Origin: Dehalococcoidia bacterium
GTDB lineage: Bacteria > Chloroflexota > Dehalococcoidia > DSTF01 > JACRBR01
DNA length: 64,000 bases
Assembly: GCA_021462855.1 (NCBI GenBank)
Contig: JAJTXQ010000040.1
Location: forward strand, 62,001 to 126,000
Direction of reading: 5' to 3'
The translations under genes were made by a program, and so were the position numbers. Below, one piece after another: positions 34,976-43,513 of this stretch. The notes below the pieces were generated by a model, which saw nothing but the letters and a program-made list of their open reading frames with translations, was not told where the DNA came from and did not search any database. Position 1 is the stretch's first letter; each line of letters begins with the position of its first letter.

Positions 34976-36712
34976 CTACGCTGCTTCGTGCTCTTGCGCC
35001 GGCCGGTCGTCGTGCGCATCGGCATGGCGGTGACCGGGAATCTCGCGCAACTCCGGCCGCGTCGTGATCAGGTGGTCGAACGCACCGACGATGTTCGGAT
35101 CGAACTGCGACCCGCAGTGCCGCCAGATCTCCGCCATCGCCTCCTCGTGCGTCATCGCCGGCCGGTACGGGCGAACGGATGTCATCGCGTCGTAGGCATC
35201 GATGACGGCGAACAGGCGCGCCTCGATCGGGATGTTCTCGCCCTCGAGCCCGAACGGGTAGCCAGTGCCGTCGAACCGCTCGTGGTGGTACAGCAGGATC
35301 GGCAGCGCAGGCTCGAGAAACCCGACCTTCGACACCATGAGCCCGGCCAGCAGCGGGTGCTTGCGCATCGCCTCCCACTCGTTCTCCGTGAGCGATGACG
35401 GCTTCTGAAGGATGACATCGGAGACGCCGATCTTGCCGACATCGTGCAGCAGCGCGCCGCGCTCGATGTGCACGTGCATCGCCTCGGGCACGTCGAGCAG
35501 CTTCGCGAGGCTCACGGTGAGTCGCGCGACGCGCTCGCAGTGGCCCTCGGTCACATCGTCCTTTGCGTCGAGCGCGGCCATCAGCGCCTTGAGCGTCGAG
35601 TCGTAGCTCAGCTCGAGCTCCGTGGCATCGGCGCGCACCTTCGCGAAGAGCTGCGCCTGCTCGATCGCCGTCACGGCCTGCGCGGCGAGTTCCTCGATCA
35701 TGCGCACTTCGCCGAGCGTGAATCCCGACGTGCGTCCGGACCACGTGCGGATCACGCCGACCGCCCCGACGACGCGCCCGCGCATCGACATCGGCACGCA
35801 CATGAACCACGCCTGCCGCTCGATCTCCGACTCCGTGCCGAAGTGCTGCCGGTATCCGCTGGCGCCCTGCGACGAGACGACGGTCGTGTTCGTGGCGACG
35901 CAGCGGCGCATGAACCATTCGTCGATCGGGCGGCGGTGCGTTGCCGTCGTACCGTTCGTGTGGTCATACGTCGCGCGGAGCACGACCTCCGTCGTCGCCT
36001 CTTCATACAGCGCGACCATGCCGTAGTGGCCGTTCGCCAGCCCTGTCGCATCCGCCGCGAGCCGCATCAGCACGTCCTCCACGTCGAGGGTGGCGCGCAG
36101 TTGCTGGCCCTTGTCGTAGAGATACGCCAGCCGCCCATGTTCCGCCTGGAACACGCGAATACCGAAGCCGAACGCAAGCTGCAGCGCGCCGAACGCGATG
36201 AGCGCGAACCCGGCGACAGCGATGACGAAATTGCGCCGCGCTGTTTCCAGCGTCGCGTCGTGCCCGTTCGCGTCATCGGTGACCTCGATGATGTAGCCCT
36301 GGTGGCTGACCACCGTCTGCAGCACGGCGGCGCCCGTCGAGGACCGCGCCGGCACATCGCTGCGCTCGCCGGCGACTGGCGGCGCGGCATCGGCCGCGGC
36401 GATGTCGCCGCCGCGATACAGCTCACGTCCGTCCGGCGCCCACACGCGAATGCCAGTGACGCCGGCGCCGAGCAGCGGCCGCGCCGCCACGCCGAGTTGC
36501 TCGCCTTCGTCGGGCGCGCCAGCCGACGCGTCGATGGCCGCGGCGACGGCGCGCGCGGCGATGGCATTGGTCGCCTTCGATGGATTGAGCTCGTTGTCGC
36601 CGGCGAGGATGCGCACGCCCGTATAGGCGAACGCGCTCGCGACGACCGCGATCACGAGCGCGCTCGCAATCGCGAATCGGATGTGGGGACGAGAGTCGGG
36701 CGCTCCGCCCAA
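34976..36712 (-). CDS. Membrane sensor with GAF and HD-GYP domains (c-di-GMP phosphodiesterase type)
   Basis: 578 residues. TM1 about 12-34, an extracytoplasmic sensor of about 125 residues, TM2 about 163-186, a GAF domain about 200-345, and an HD-GYP domain about 365-545. The HD-GYP motifs are complete: GHCERVARLT, ALLHDVGKIGVSDVILQKPS, HHERFDGTGYPFGLEGENIPIEARL. Such proteins degrade cyclic di-GMP in response to a signal. No GGDEF gene is in the window. The stop converges closely on ligA. Upstream lies a 177-bp divergent region toward larE with a large dyad. Confidence 0.93.
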   Translation of the reverse strand: MGGAPDSRPHIRFAIASALVIAVVASAFAYTGVRILAGDNELNPSKATNAIAARAVAAAIDASAGAPDEGEQLGVAARPLLGAGVTGIRVWAPDGRELYRGGDIAAADAAPPVAGERSDVPARSSTGAAVLQTVVSHQGYIIEVTDDANGHDATLETARRNFVIAVAGFALIAFGALQLAFGFGIRVFQAEHGRLAYLYDKGQQLRATLDVEDVLMRLAADATGLANGHYGMVALYEEATTEVVLRATYDHTNGTTATHRRPIDEWFMRRCVATNTTVVSSQGASGYRQHFGTESEIERQAWFMCVPMSMRGRVVGAVGVIRTWSGRTSGFTLGEVRMIEELAAQAVTAIEQAQLFAKVRADATELELSYDSTLKALMAALDAKDDVTEGHCERVARLTVSLAKLLDVPEAMHVHIERGALLHDVGKIGVSDVILQKPSSLTENEWEAMRKHPLLAGLMVSKVGFLEPALPILLYHHERFDGTGYPFGLEGENIPIEARLFAVIDAYDAMTSVRPYRPAMTHEEAMAEIWRHCGSQFDPNIVGAFDHLITTRPELREIPGHRHADAHDDRPAQEHEAA

Positions 36713-36792
36713 TGCAACCTCGCAGCAGCTACGTGAGGGCCTTTCAGATCATCGGCCGCGAGCCACCCGCGCTACAGACACGCGGCGTCGCA

Positions 36793-36834
36793 GTTCCCTT
36801 AAGTCGCGGATCCCTTAAGGGGGATCGCGGGAAC
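36793..36834. promoter_or_regulatory. Interrupted inverted repeat in the HD-GYP/larE divergent region
   Basis: GTTCCC (36793-36798) pairs with GGGAAC (36829-36834); inside, CGCGGATCCC and GGGGGATCGCG face each other around TTAA with small asymmetries. CCCTTAAG occurs twice in direct orientation (36796-36803, 36812-36819). It could be a shared operator of the divergent genes. Confidence 0.5.
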
Positions 36835-36878
36835 CTGTGCAATCCGCGGCGCGCCGCTGGCCGCCGCCCGCGCGCTGC

Positions 36879-36890
36879 TATCATGGACGG
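36879..36890 (+). promoter_or_regulatory. Leaderless -10 (TATCAT) of larE
   Basis: TATCAT at 36879-36884, GGACGG, then ATG at 36891. Confidence 0.55.
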
Positions 36891-37724
36891 ATGGAACCGA
36901 ACCTCGAACGGAAGCTCGCCGCCCTGCACGGCATCCTGCGGGACATGGGTTCCGTGATCGTCGCGTTCTCGGCCGGCGTCGACAGCACATTCGTCGCCGC
37001 GGCCGCCGCCGACGCGCTCGGCGAGCGCGCGCTCGCCGTGACCGGCGTCTCGCCATCGATCCCGCAGTCCGAGGTCGAGGAGGCGAAGGAGCTCGCGGCG
37101 CAGATCGGCATCCGCCACGTGTTGCTCGGCACATCGGAGATGGACCGGCCGGGGTATGTGCAGAACACGCCGCTGCGCTGCTACCACTGCAAGACCGAGC
37201 TCTACTCGCTTCTCGAGGACATGGCCGCTCGCGAGGGATTCGCGCACGTCGCCGACGGCTGCAACCTGGACGACCTGGGCGACCATCGCCCGGGCCGCGT
37301 CGCCGCCGCCGAGCACCGCGTCCGCAGCCCGCTCATCGAAGCCGCGCTGACGAAGGCCGAGATCCGCGCCCTCTCCAGGGAGCGCGGCCTGCCGACGTGG
37401 GACAAGCCGGCGATGGCCTGCCTCGCGTCGCGCATCCCGTACGGCACGCGCGTCACCGTAGATGCGCTGGACCAGGTCGGCGCCGCCGAGGCGTTCCTGC
37501 GCGGCATCGGTATCCGGCAGCTGCGCGTCCGCCACCACGGCGATGTCGCACGGATCGAGCTGGAACCACAGGACCTGGCGCTGGCGGTGGAGCATCGCGA
37601 GCGGATCGTGCGGAGGTTGAAGAACCTGGGCTACACGTACGTGACGCTCGACCTCGCCGGGTTCAAGAGCGGCTCGATGAACGCCGCGCTCCCCGCGACC
37701 GCGCGGACGGACACGCCGCAGTAG
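36891..37724 (+). CDS. larE: LarE-type ATP-dependent sulfur transferase
   Basis: 277 residues. N-terminal PP-loop VIVAFSAGVDSTFVAAAA binds ATP; LRCYHCKTELYSLL and the later PAMACLASRIPYG hold the conserved cysteines of the family, the latter matching the region of the sacrificial Cys in Lactobacillus LarE. LarE adds sulfur to pyridinium-dicarboxylate nucleotide for the nickel-pincer cofactor of lactate racemase. Neither larB, larC nor larA is nearby, so it may serve another enzyme. The PP-loop has SAGVDS rather than SGGVDS. The track start (36837) is upstream of the probable -10; ATG 36891 is chosen. Confidence 0.85.
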   Translation: MEPNLERKLAALHGILRDMGSVIVAFSAGVDSTFVAAAAADALGERALAVTGVSPSIPQSEVEEAKELAAQIGIRHVLLGTSEMDRPGYVQNTPLRCYHCKTELYSLLEDMAAREGFAHVADGCNLDDLGDHRPGRVAAAEHRVRSPLIEAALTKAEIRALSRERGLPTWDKPAMACLASRIPYGTRVTVDALDQVGAAEAFLRGIGIRQLRVRHHGDVARIELEPQDLALAVEHRERIVRRLKNLGYTYVTLDLAGFKSGSMNAALPATARTDTPQ

Positions 37725-37727
37725 CGC

Positions 37728-39164
37728 CTACCACGCGCCCCAGTAGATCGGGTTGGTCAGCGCGTGCACGACGTCGCCGCGCTCGGGGCTGCCGCGGAAC
37801 CCGCGCACCTCGCAGCGCACGTAGTCGTCGCCCTCGGCCCGCAGCTCGAACTCGAAATCGTGCTCCTCGGCCGGCGCCGTCACCTCGTGCACGAGGCCGC
37901 GCTTGCCGAAGAAGCGCAGGTGCTTGCCATCGGGCCCGCGGTACTTGATGCGATAGCGCACCAGCGCGTCCGGCGCGACGGCGAGCGCGTCGCCGGGCAG
38001 CGCCTCGAACACGCCGTCGCCGTCCGCGTCAGCGCGCATGTCGATGTACGGACCCGTGGGCTCCTCCGAGATGAACACGTGCCCTGACGCCACCGCGTCG
38101 AGCACGGCGCGCTGGGTCAGCGGGCCTTCGACGTAGACCCACGTGCACGGTTCGCCGGGGCCGTTCGGCTGCGTCATCTTCGCCGGCGGCACGCAGTGTG
38201 AGTCGCTCCCGCCGACAGCGACCATGCGCTCGCCGCTGTCCAGGTGCGCCGTCCAGCGCAGCAGCGCGGGCTCGTTGAACCAGCGCCACGGCGCGTTCCA
38301 CACCTCGATCGCCTCGTAGCCACGCACGGCCGGGTGCAGCCAGGGGATCGGCGAGTCGGGGTGGTTGATCGAAAAGAGCGAGCCGCGCCGCTGCGCGTCG
38401 GTGACGAGCTGCTGCACCTTTTCGCTGTCGGAGCCGCGGAAGTCGATCCAGTCCTCGAGCCCCCAGACGTTGGCGTGGCCGCCGTACATCGTGATCTCCT
38501 CGCCGGCGATGAGCAGCGGCGCGCCGTCGTTGAGCCGCGCGAGGTCGTCCCAATGGCTGATCGTGTTGTGGTCCGTGAGCGCGAAGTAGTCGAGCCCGAC
38601 CTGCCGCGTGTACGCCACGATCTCGTCGACGGTGTTCGCGCCGTCGCTGTGTTCGCTGTGCGCGTGCAGGTCGCCGCGATACCAGCGCCCGCCGCCGTTC
38701 GACGCGCCGGCGGCCGCGATGCGCGGCATGCCAGGCGCGCGCGGCTCGCCGGCGGCGCCATCGGCCGCCAGCGGGTCGATGTCGACATCGACGTTCACGC
38801 GGTAGCGCACGACAGGATCGCTGATCTTCGAGCAGCCGAAGATGATGTTCCATTCGCCCGGCTGCAGCGGCCCGCGCAGATAGCCCGGCGTCGCCGTCTC
38901 GCGTTCGATGAAGAAGCCGTTGCGGGCGCCGCCGCTCCAGCCGCGGAAGCCGCCTCGCAGGAACTGCGCGCCCCGTACGTCGAACACGCCGATGTCGATG
39001 TTGTTGCCCGGGTGCGTCTCCTGCGCGCCGGTCACCTGGTTCTCGTAGAAGTACGACACTTCCACGCGGCGTGCGCCTGCTGGCATCTCGAACGGCAGGT
39101 ACACGTACTGCGTCTCCGCGTCCTGCGGCGTTACGAACCCCTCGAGCCGGATCTTGTGTCGCAT
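37728..39164 (-). CDS. CehA/McbA-like PHP metallohydrolase
   Basis: 478 residues. An N-terminal beta-rich part (about 1-150) is followed by a PHP domain: RGDLHAHSEHSDGANTVDEIVAYTRQVGLDYFALTDHNTISHWDD, ITMYGGHANVWGL, FSINHPDSP and AVGGSDSH supply the metal ligands. A short beta domain closes the protein. CehA is a carbaryl hydrolase and McbA a related amidase, but most family members have unknown substrates. No signal peptide. ATG at 39164 is chosen over the upstream track start; it follows the dienelactone hydrolase stop by 2 nt, so the two are co-expressed. Confidence 0.88.
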   Translation of the reverse strand: MRHKIRLEGFVTPQDAETQYVYLPFEMPAGARRVEVSYFYENQVTGAQETHPGNNIDIGVFDVRGAQFLRGGFRGWSGGARNGFFIERETATPGYLRGPLQPGEWNIIFGCSKISDPVVRYRVNVDVDIDPLAADGAAGEPRAPGMPRIAAAGASNGGGRWYRGDLHAHSEHSDGANTVDEIVAYTRQVGLDYFALTDHNTISHWDDLARLNDGAPLLIAGEEITMYGGHANVWGLEDWIDFRGSDSEKVQQLVTDAQRRGSLFSINHPDSPIPWLHPAVRGYEAIEVWNAPWRWFNEPALLRWTAHLDSGERMVAVGGSDSHCVPPAKMTQPNGPGEPCTWVYVEGPLTQRAVLDAVASGHVFISEEPTGPYIDMRADADGDGVFEALPGDALAVAPDALVRYRIKYRGPDGKHLRFFGKRGLVHEVTAPAEEHDFEFELRAEGDDYVRCEVRGFRGSPERGDVVHALTNPIYWGAW

Positions 39165-39166
39165 CG

Positions 39167-39856
39167 TTACACCAGCGCGCGCCGGAACAGCGCGATCGTC
39201 TTGTCCCACGCGTCGCGCGCGGCTTCGGGGCGATAGCTGGGGCGCGTGTCGTTGAAGAACGAGTGCGGCGCGCCCTCGTACACCTTCAGCTCGAAGCGCC
39301 TGTTCGCCGCGCGCAGCGTCTCCTCGATCTCGCGCACGCGTTCGAGCGGGATGCCGCCGTCATCGGCGCCATACGCGCAGAACAGCTCTGCTTCGATGCC
39401 CGCGAGCTGCTCCGGCGGCGGTGTCATGCCGCCGTAGAACGGCGCGGCCGCGGCGATGTCGGCCGTGGCGGCGGCGAGCGCGTACGTGAGGCTGCCGCCC
39501 ATGCAGAAGCCCATGCACCCGACGCGCTTCGGCTGGACGTCGTCGAGGCTCTGCAGGTGGCGGACCGCGGCGGCCAGCTCGTCGATCGCGCGCTCGCGGT
39601 TCATCGCCATCGCCAGCTTGCGCGCCTCGTCGGGCTCCGTGGCGAAGGCGCCGTGGTACAGGTCCGGCGCGAGCGCGACGAAGCCCTCGCCCGCCACGCG
39701 CCCGGCGACGTCCTTGATGTGCGCGTCGAGCCCCCACCACTCCTGGATCACGATGACGCCCGGATGCGTGGCGCCGTCGCGCGGCCGGGCGAGCCAGCCG
39801 CTGCCTTCGACCCGATCCGCGGCGAACGTTACCGATCGCCCGTCGATGTCCGCCAT
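39167..39856 (-). CDS. Dienelactone hydrolase-family protein
   Basis: 229 residues, alpha/beta hydrolase. Nucleophile Cys in VGCMGFCMGGSLTYAL, acid Asp in AYGADDGGIPLERV and His in YEGAPHSFFNDTRP give the Cys-Asp-His triad of dienelactone hydrolases. Members open lactone or ester bonds, in chloro-aromatic breakdown or elsewhere; substrate not evident. The track starts at 39892, but ATG at 39856 has GGGAGAG upstream. It stands between an MBL hydrolase and the PHP hydrolase, which suggests a shared degradative path. Confidence 0.88.
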   Translation of the reverse strand: MADIDGRSVTFAADRVEGSGWLARPRDGATHPGVIVIQEWWGLDAHIKDVAGRVAGEGFVALAPDLYHGAFATEPDEARKLAMAMNRERAIDELAAAVRHLQSLDDVQPKRVGCMGFCMGGSLTYALAAATADIAAAAPFYGGMTPPPEQLAGIEAELFCAYGADDGGIPLERVREIEETLRAANRRFELKVYEGAPHSFFNDTRPSYRPEAARDAWDKTIALFRRALV

Positions 39857-39931
39857 CTCACTCTCCCGCTCAGATGGGCGCCGGGAGTCCACATCGTACG
39901 CCAGTGCGCGGGATGGTGCATCCGCCGGGCG

Positions 39932-40810
39932 CTACGCGAGCCAGCGGTCGAGCTCCCCGCGGAACTCCGCGTACAGCCGCGCGACGTTCAGTCCGGCGCG
40001 TTCCGCTGCCTCGCCCCAGGCGGCGTACTCGCCGAGGTCGATGCTCGCCGCCGCTTCGTCGGCGCCGACGCCGGCTTCGAACGCGGCGCGAGCGCCGTCG
40101 CGAAGGCGCTCGAAGTACCCGAGCATCACGGCGAGGTCGTCCTTCGTGCCGACCGGCCCGTGGCCCGGCACCAGCACATCGGCAGCGAGTTCGTCGATGA
40201 TCCGGCGGCCGACGGTGATCCAGTTGCCGATGTGCCCTTCAATGGCCATGGGCGTCACGTGGAAGAAGCCGATGTCGCCAAGAAACGCGACCCGCTCGGC
40301 GGGAAGCAGCGCGACGACATCGCCGCGGGTATGGCCGGTGCCGTAGTGCAGCAGGCGCAGCTCGCGCCCGCCGATGTCGAGCGCGAGCGAGTCGCCGTCG
40401 AACGTCGTGTCGGGCAAGCGTTCCGCCGCGCCCTCCAGCTCCGGCGTGAAGTAGGGCGCGATGCGCTCGATCACCCGCAGCACGCCCATGCCGTTGCGCT
40501 GCATCTCCGCGCGGGCGCGGGCGTGCGCGACGATCGGCGCCTCCGCGGGAAACAGCGCGTTGCCGAGCGTGTGGTCGACATGGTGGTGTGTGTTGATGAG
40601 CCGCTCGGGCGGCCCGCCGGCGACGCGTTGCACTTCGCCGAGCAGCGCGCGCGTCATCGCCGGCGTAAACAGCGCGTCGATCACCGTGGCGCCGCCGCCC
40701 GGCGCGCGGATGATGCCGGCGTTCGCGACGCAGAAGCCGCCGCCCTCCTGCACGTACGCGAAGACGCCGGGCGCCACTTCCGTTGTGCCGGTCGGCCATG
40801 CCTCGATCAT
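39932..40810 (-). CDS. Metallo-beta-lactamase-fold hydrolase
   Basis: 292 residues. THHHVDHTLGN gives the HxHxDH zinc motif (about 74-79), HTRGDVV the third His, FLGDIGFFHVTPM the bridging Asp and VPGHGPVG the last His. No signal peptide is seen. MBL hydrolases of this kind act on thioesters, lactones or related bonds. It is 21 nt downstream of the histidine kinase gene and 75 nt upstream of the dienelactone hydrolase, all leftward. Confidence 0.87.
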   Translation of the reverse strand: MIEAWPTGTTEVAPGVFAYVQEGGGFCVANAGIIRAPGGGATVIDALFTPAMTRALLGEVQRVAGGPPERLINTHHHVDHTLGNALFPAEAPIVAHARARAEMQRNGMGVLRVIERIAPYFTPELEGAAERLPDTTFDGDSLALDIGGRELRLLHYGTGHTRGDVVALLPAERVAFLGDIGFFHVTPMAIEGHIGNWITVGRRIIDELAADVLVPGHGPVGTKDDLAVMLGYFERLRDGARAAFEAGVGADEAAASIDLGEYAAWGEAAERAGLNVARLYAEFRGELDRWLA

Positions 40811-40831
40811 GCGGCTCGTTTCCTGCGCGGG

Positions 40832-42451
40832 CTAGCGTTCGAGCGCGGCGCGCACGCTGTCGCGCACCTCGTGCAGACGGAACGGCTTGGCCAGCACCGT
40901 GTTTTCGATGCCCTGCAGGAAGCGCTTCGTGTCAGGCGCGACGGTATCGCCCGTGATGAAGATCATCCGGCGCGCCAGCGGGCTGCCGGCGTCGCGCAGG
41001 CGTTGGTACAGGTCGGGGCCGCTCATCACCGGCATCTTCACATCGGAGATGATGAGGTCGAACGCTTCGCGGCGCACGCGGTCGAGCGCCTCGCGCCCGT
41101 TGCTCGCGAGCGCGACCTCGTGCCCGTCCATCTGCAGCACGCCGATCAGCAAGTTCTTGATGCTCTCCTCGTCGTCGACGACGAGGATGCGGCGCTTCTC
41201 GAGCGGCTGCGGCGCGGGTGACTCGGCGGCCGGCGCCGGCCGCGCGGCCGGCTCCCCCCGCACGACGGGGAGCTCGATCGTGAACGTCGTGCCGCGCCCG
41301 CCGGAGCTCTCCGCCCAGATGCGCCCGCCGTGCTCCTCAACGATGCCGTAGCTGATCGTCAGTCCCAGGCCGGTGCCCTCGCCGGCGTCCTTCGTCGTGA
41401 AGAACGGGTCGAAGATGCGGCGCAGCGTGTCGGCGCCCATGCCCGGCCCGCTGTCGGTGAACGAAATGCGCACCTGTCCGCCGGCCACGCTCGTCTTGAT
41501 CCGCAGGCGCCCTTCGCCGCCGTCGCCGCGCATCGCCTGTTCGGCGTTGATGATGATGTTGAGGAACACCTGCTGGATCTGATTCGCATCGAGCATCGTC
41601 TCCGGGATCGCCGGGTCGAGCTCGAGCGCGACGTCGATGTTGCGGACGCGCAGGTCGTAGTTGCGCAGCTCCAGCACGCGTTCCAGCAGCGTGTTGACGT
41701 TCGCCGGCTCCTTCTGCGACTTGCGGCGGCGGGCGAACGTCAGCAGGTTGCTGACGATTTTCGACGCGCGCTCCGCCTCGCCGTAGATCGTCTCGATCTG
41801 CTTGCGCGCGGCGCCGTCGAGGTCGTCGCGCAGCAGCAGCAGTTGCGCGAAGCCGGTGATGCCCGTGAGCGGGTTGTTGAGCTCGTGCGCCACGCCTGAC
41901 ACAAGCTGCCCGACGCTCGACATCTTCTCCGACTGGAGCAGCCGCTCCTGCACGAGCCGCGTCTGCGTCATCTGCGCGTTCAGCCGCTCGATCGCCTTCG
42001 ACACGTCGCTGGCCATCGCGAAGTAGCGCGCGCGCTGCTCGCGGTCGAGCTCGCGCGGCCCGCTGATGCGCAGCATCCCCATCATCGCGCCGCCGACGAC
42101 GAGCGGCGCGTCCTCGTAGCTCTCCGGCTCGGCGATATCGCCCGCGCCCGGCCCGGCAAGCGCGATGACCTCCGGCTCGTCGGACGGCTGCTCGGCGTGG
42201 TCCTGGCCCGCCAGCTCAATGAACGCCGCCAGCGCCTGCACGTGCACGCCCTCCAGCGCCGGCGGCGCAAGCCGGCCCGCCGCGAACACCGGCACGATGT
42301 GGCGGCCGTCCTCGAAGAGCACGGCCACCGCGAGGTCAAACCCCAGCGACGGCCGCGCCGCCTCGAGCACCAGGTGAAGCAACTCGACCGAGCCGAACGG
42401 GCGCTCGGCGCGCTCCGCGGCGGTACGGAGGGTCTGCTGCGAGAGGACCAT
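40832..42451 (-). CDS. Hybrid sensor histidine kinase with C-terminal receiver
   Basis: 539 residues, no membrane helices, so cytoplasmic. A GAF-like N-terminal sensor (about 20-170) leads to the HisKA dimerisation helix MSSVGQLVSGVAHELNNPLTGI with the phospho-His, then the ATPase domain with NIIINAEQAM, DSGPGMG, FFTTKDAGEGTGLGL and SSGGRGTTF. The C-terminal receiver (about 412-535) has LVVDDEESIK, phospho-acceptor Asp in LIISDVKMPVMSG and the Lys in VLAKPF. A TATAAT box (42465-42460), the best -10 in the window, ends 8 nt before ATG. It may head the four-gene hydrolase group. Confidence 0.93.
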   Translation of the reverse strand: MVLSQQTLRTAAERAERPFGSVELLHLVLEAARPSLGFDLAVAVLFEDGRHIVPVFAAGRLAPPALEGVHVQALAAFIELAGQDHAEQPSDEPEVIALAGPGAGDIAEPESYEDAPLVVGGAMMGMLRISGPRELDREQRARYFAMASDVSKAIERLNAQMTQTRLVQERLLQSEKMSSVGQLVSGVAHELNNPLTGITGFAQLLLLRDDLDGAARKQIETIYGEAERASKIVSNLLTFARRRKSQKEPANVNTLLERVLELRNYDLRVRNIDVALELDPAIPETMLDANQIQQVFLNIIINAEQAMRGDGGEGRLRIKTSVAGGQVRISFTDSGPGMGADTLRRIFDPFFTTKDAGEGTGLGLTISYGIVEEHGGRIWAESSGGRGTTFTIELPVVRGEPAARPAPAAESPAPQPLEKRRILVVDDEESIKNLLIGVLQMDGHEVALASNGREALDRVRREAFDLIISDVKMPVMSGPDLYQRLRDAGSPLARRMIFITGDTVAPDTKRFLQGIENTVLAKPFRLHEVRDSVRAALER

Positions 42452-42459
42452 CGGTGCCG

Positions 42460-42465
42460 ATTATA
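42460..42465 (-). promoter_or_regulatory. Consensus -10 (TATAAT) of the hybrid histidine kinase gene
   Basis: Minus-strand TATAAT followed by CGGCACCG and the ATG at 42451, leaving a leader of at most one or two nt. Confidence 0.6.
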
Positions 42466-42700
42466 CGCGGCGCGAGCCGGTGGGCGGCAACCGCGCGGGG
42501 CGCCGGCCGCCGGTACCTGCGCGTTGCGATCGCACGCGTGCCGCAGCCGCCCGCAGGCGTCAGGGTTTCACCGCGACGGTATCGGGGCGACGTTCCCGAT
42601 ACCTCGGGCGCCGCCGCATGTGACAAAAGGCCGCCCGCCACGATACTGGGCCTCGCTCTGAAGACAGACAACGCGCGTCGCGCGACATCGCGGAGGTTCG

Positions 42701-43513
42701 ATGCCCCGACCACACATCTCCGACCAGCCGCTCGAAGATGATGCGGATGACGCGCCAGACCACGCCGAACAACCCGAGGACCTGTTCTCGGAAGCGCACC
42801 TCACGAAGATCATCAAGGACTACATGCCGCTCGTGCGCCACGCGGTGAACCGCATTGCCGTCGGCAGCGCCAACGGCGGCATCCTCCAGTACGAGGACAT
42901 GGTGTCGTGCGGCGTCCAGGGGTTGATCGAGGCATGGTACGCCTTTGACCCGAACAAGGGCGCCAAGTTCTCCACCTACGCCCTTCCCCGTATCCGCGGC
43001 TCAATCCTGGACTCGATCAGGGCGACGCACCCGCTGCCGCGCTCGCTGCAGAAGTTCGGCTCCGACCTCGAAAAAGCGACATCGGCGCTGCACGCCACGC
43101 TTGGCCGCGCGCCCACGCGCGACGAACTGGCGCAGCACATGGGTATGCACCCGATGGACTTCGTGGCGTCGTTGCGCACGAGCAACCTGCGCGTCGTCTC
43201 ACTGCAGAGCCTGTCCGACAACGCCAACAACGGCGGCGACGAGAAGCTGTGGGAGATGGCCGACGACGACCCGAACATCGACCCCGACAGCGTCGCCGAG
43301 GAAGGCATGGTCCGGGTCAAGCTCGCCGAGGCCGTGGAGCTGCTCCCCGAGCGCGAGCGGATGATCGTGCGCCTGTACTACATGAAGTCGCAGTCGCTGA
43401 AGAGCATCGGCGAGACGCTTGGCATCTCCGAGTCGCGCGCCTCGCAGCTGCGCCACCGCGCGATCCGCCGTCTGCGCACCGTGCTCGTACAGGAAATGCA
43501 GGACGCGGCCTGA
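42701..43513 (+). CDS. FliA/WhiG-type alternative sigma factor
   Basis: 270 residues. Region 2 has [71 protein letters not shown], close to FliA and WhiG/SigD; region 3 includes ALHATLGRAPTRDELAQHMGM; region 4 is LLPERERMIVRLYYMKSQSLKSIGETLGISESRASQLRHRAIRRLR. It directs RNA polymerase to a special regulon, in other bacteria flagellar, chemotaxis or sporulation genes. GCGGAGG lies before ATG; a GATACT box is at about 42641. It overlaps the following gene by one base (TGATG), and csrA lies 1.2 kb away. Confidence 0.9.
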   Translation: MPRPHISDQPLEDDADDAPDHAEQPEDLFSEAHLTKIIKDYMPLVRHAVNRIAVGSANGGILQYEDMVSCGVQGLIEAWYAFDPNKGAKFSTYALPRIRGSILDSIRATHPLPRSLQKFGSDLEKATSALHATLGRAPTRDELAQHMGMHPMDFVASLRTSNLRVVSLQSLSDNANNGGDEKLWEMADDDPNIDPDSVAEEGMVRVKLAEAVELLPERERMIVRLYYMKSQSLKSIGETLGISESRASQLRHRAIRRLRTVLVQEMQDAA

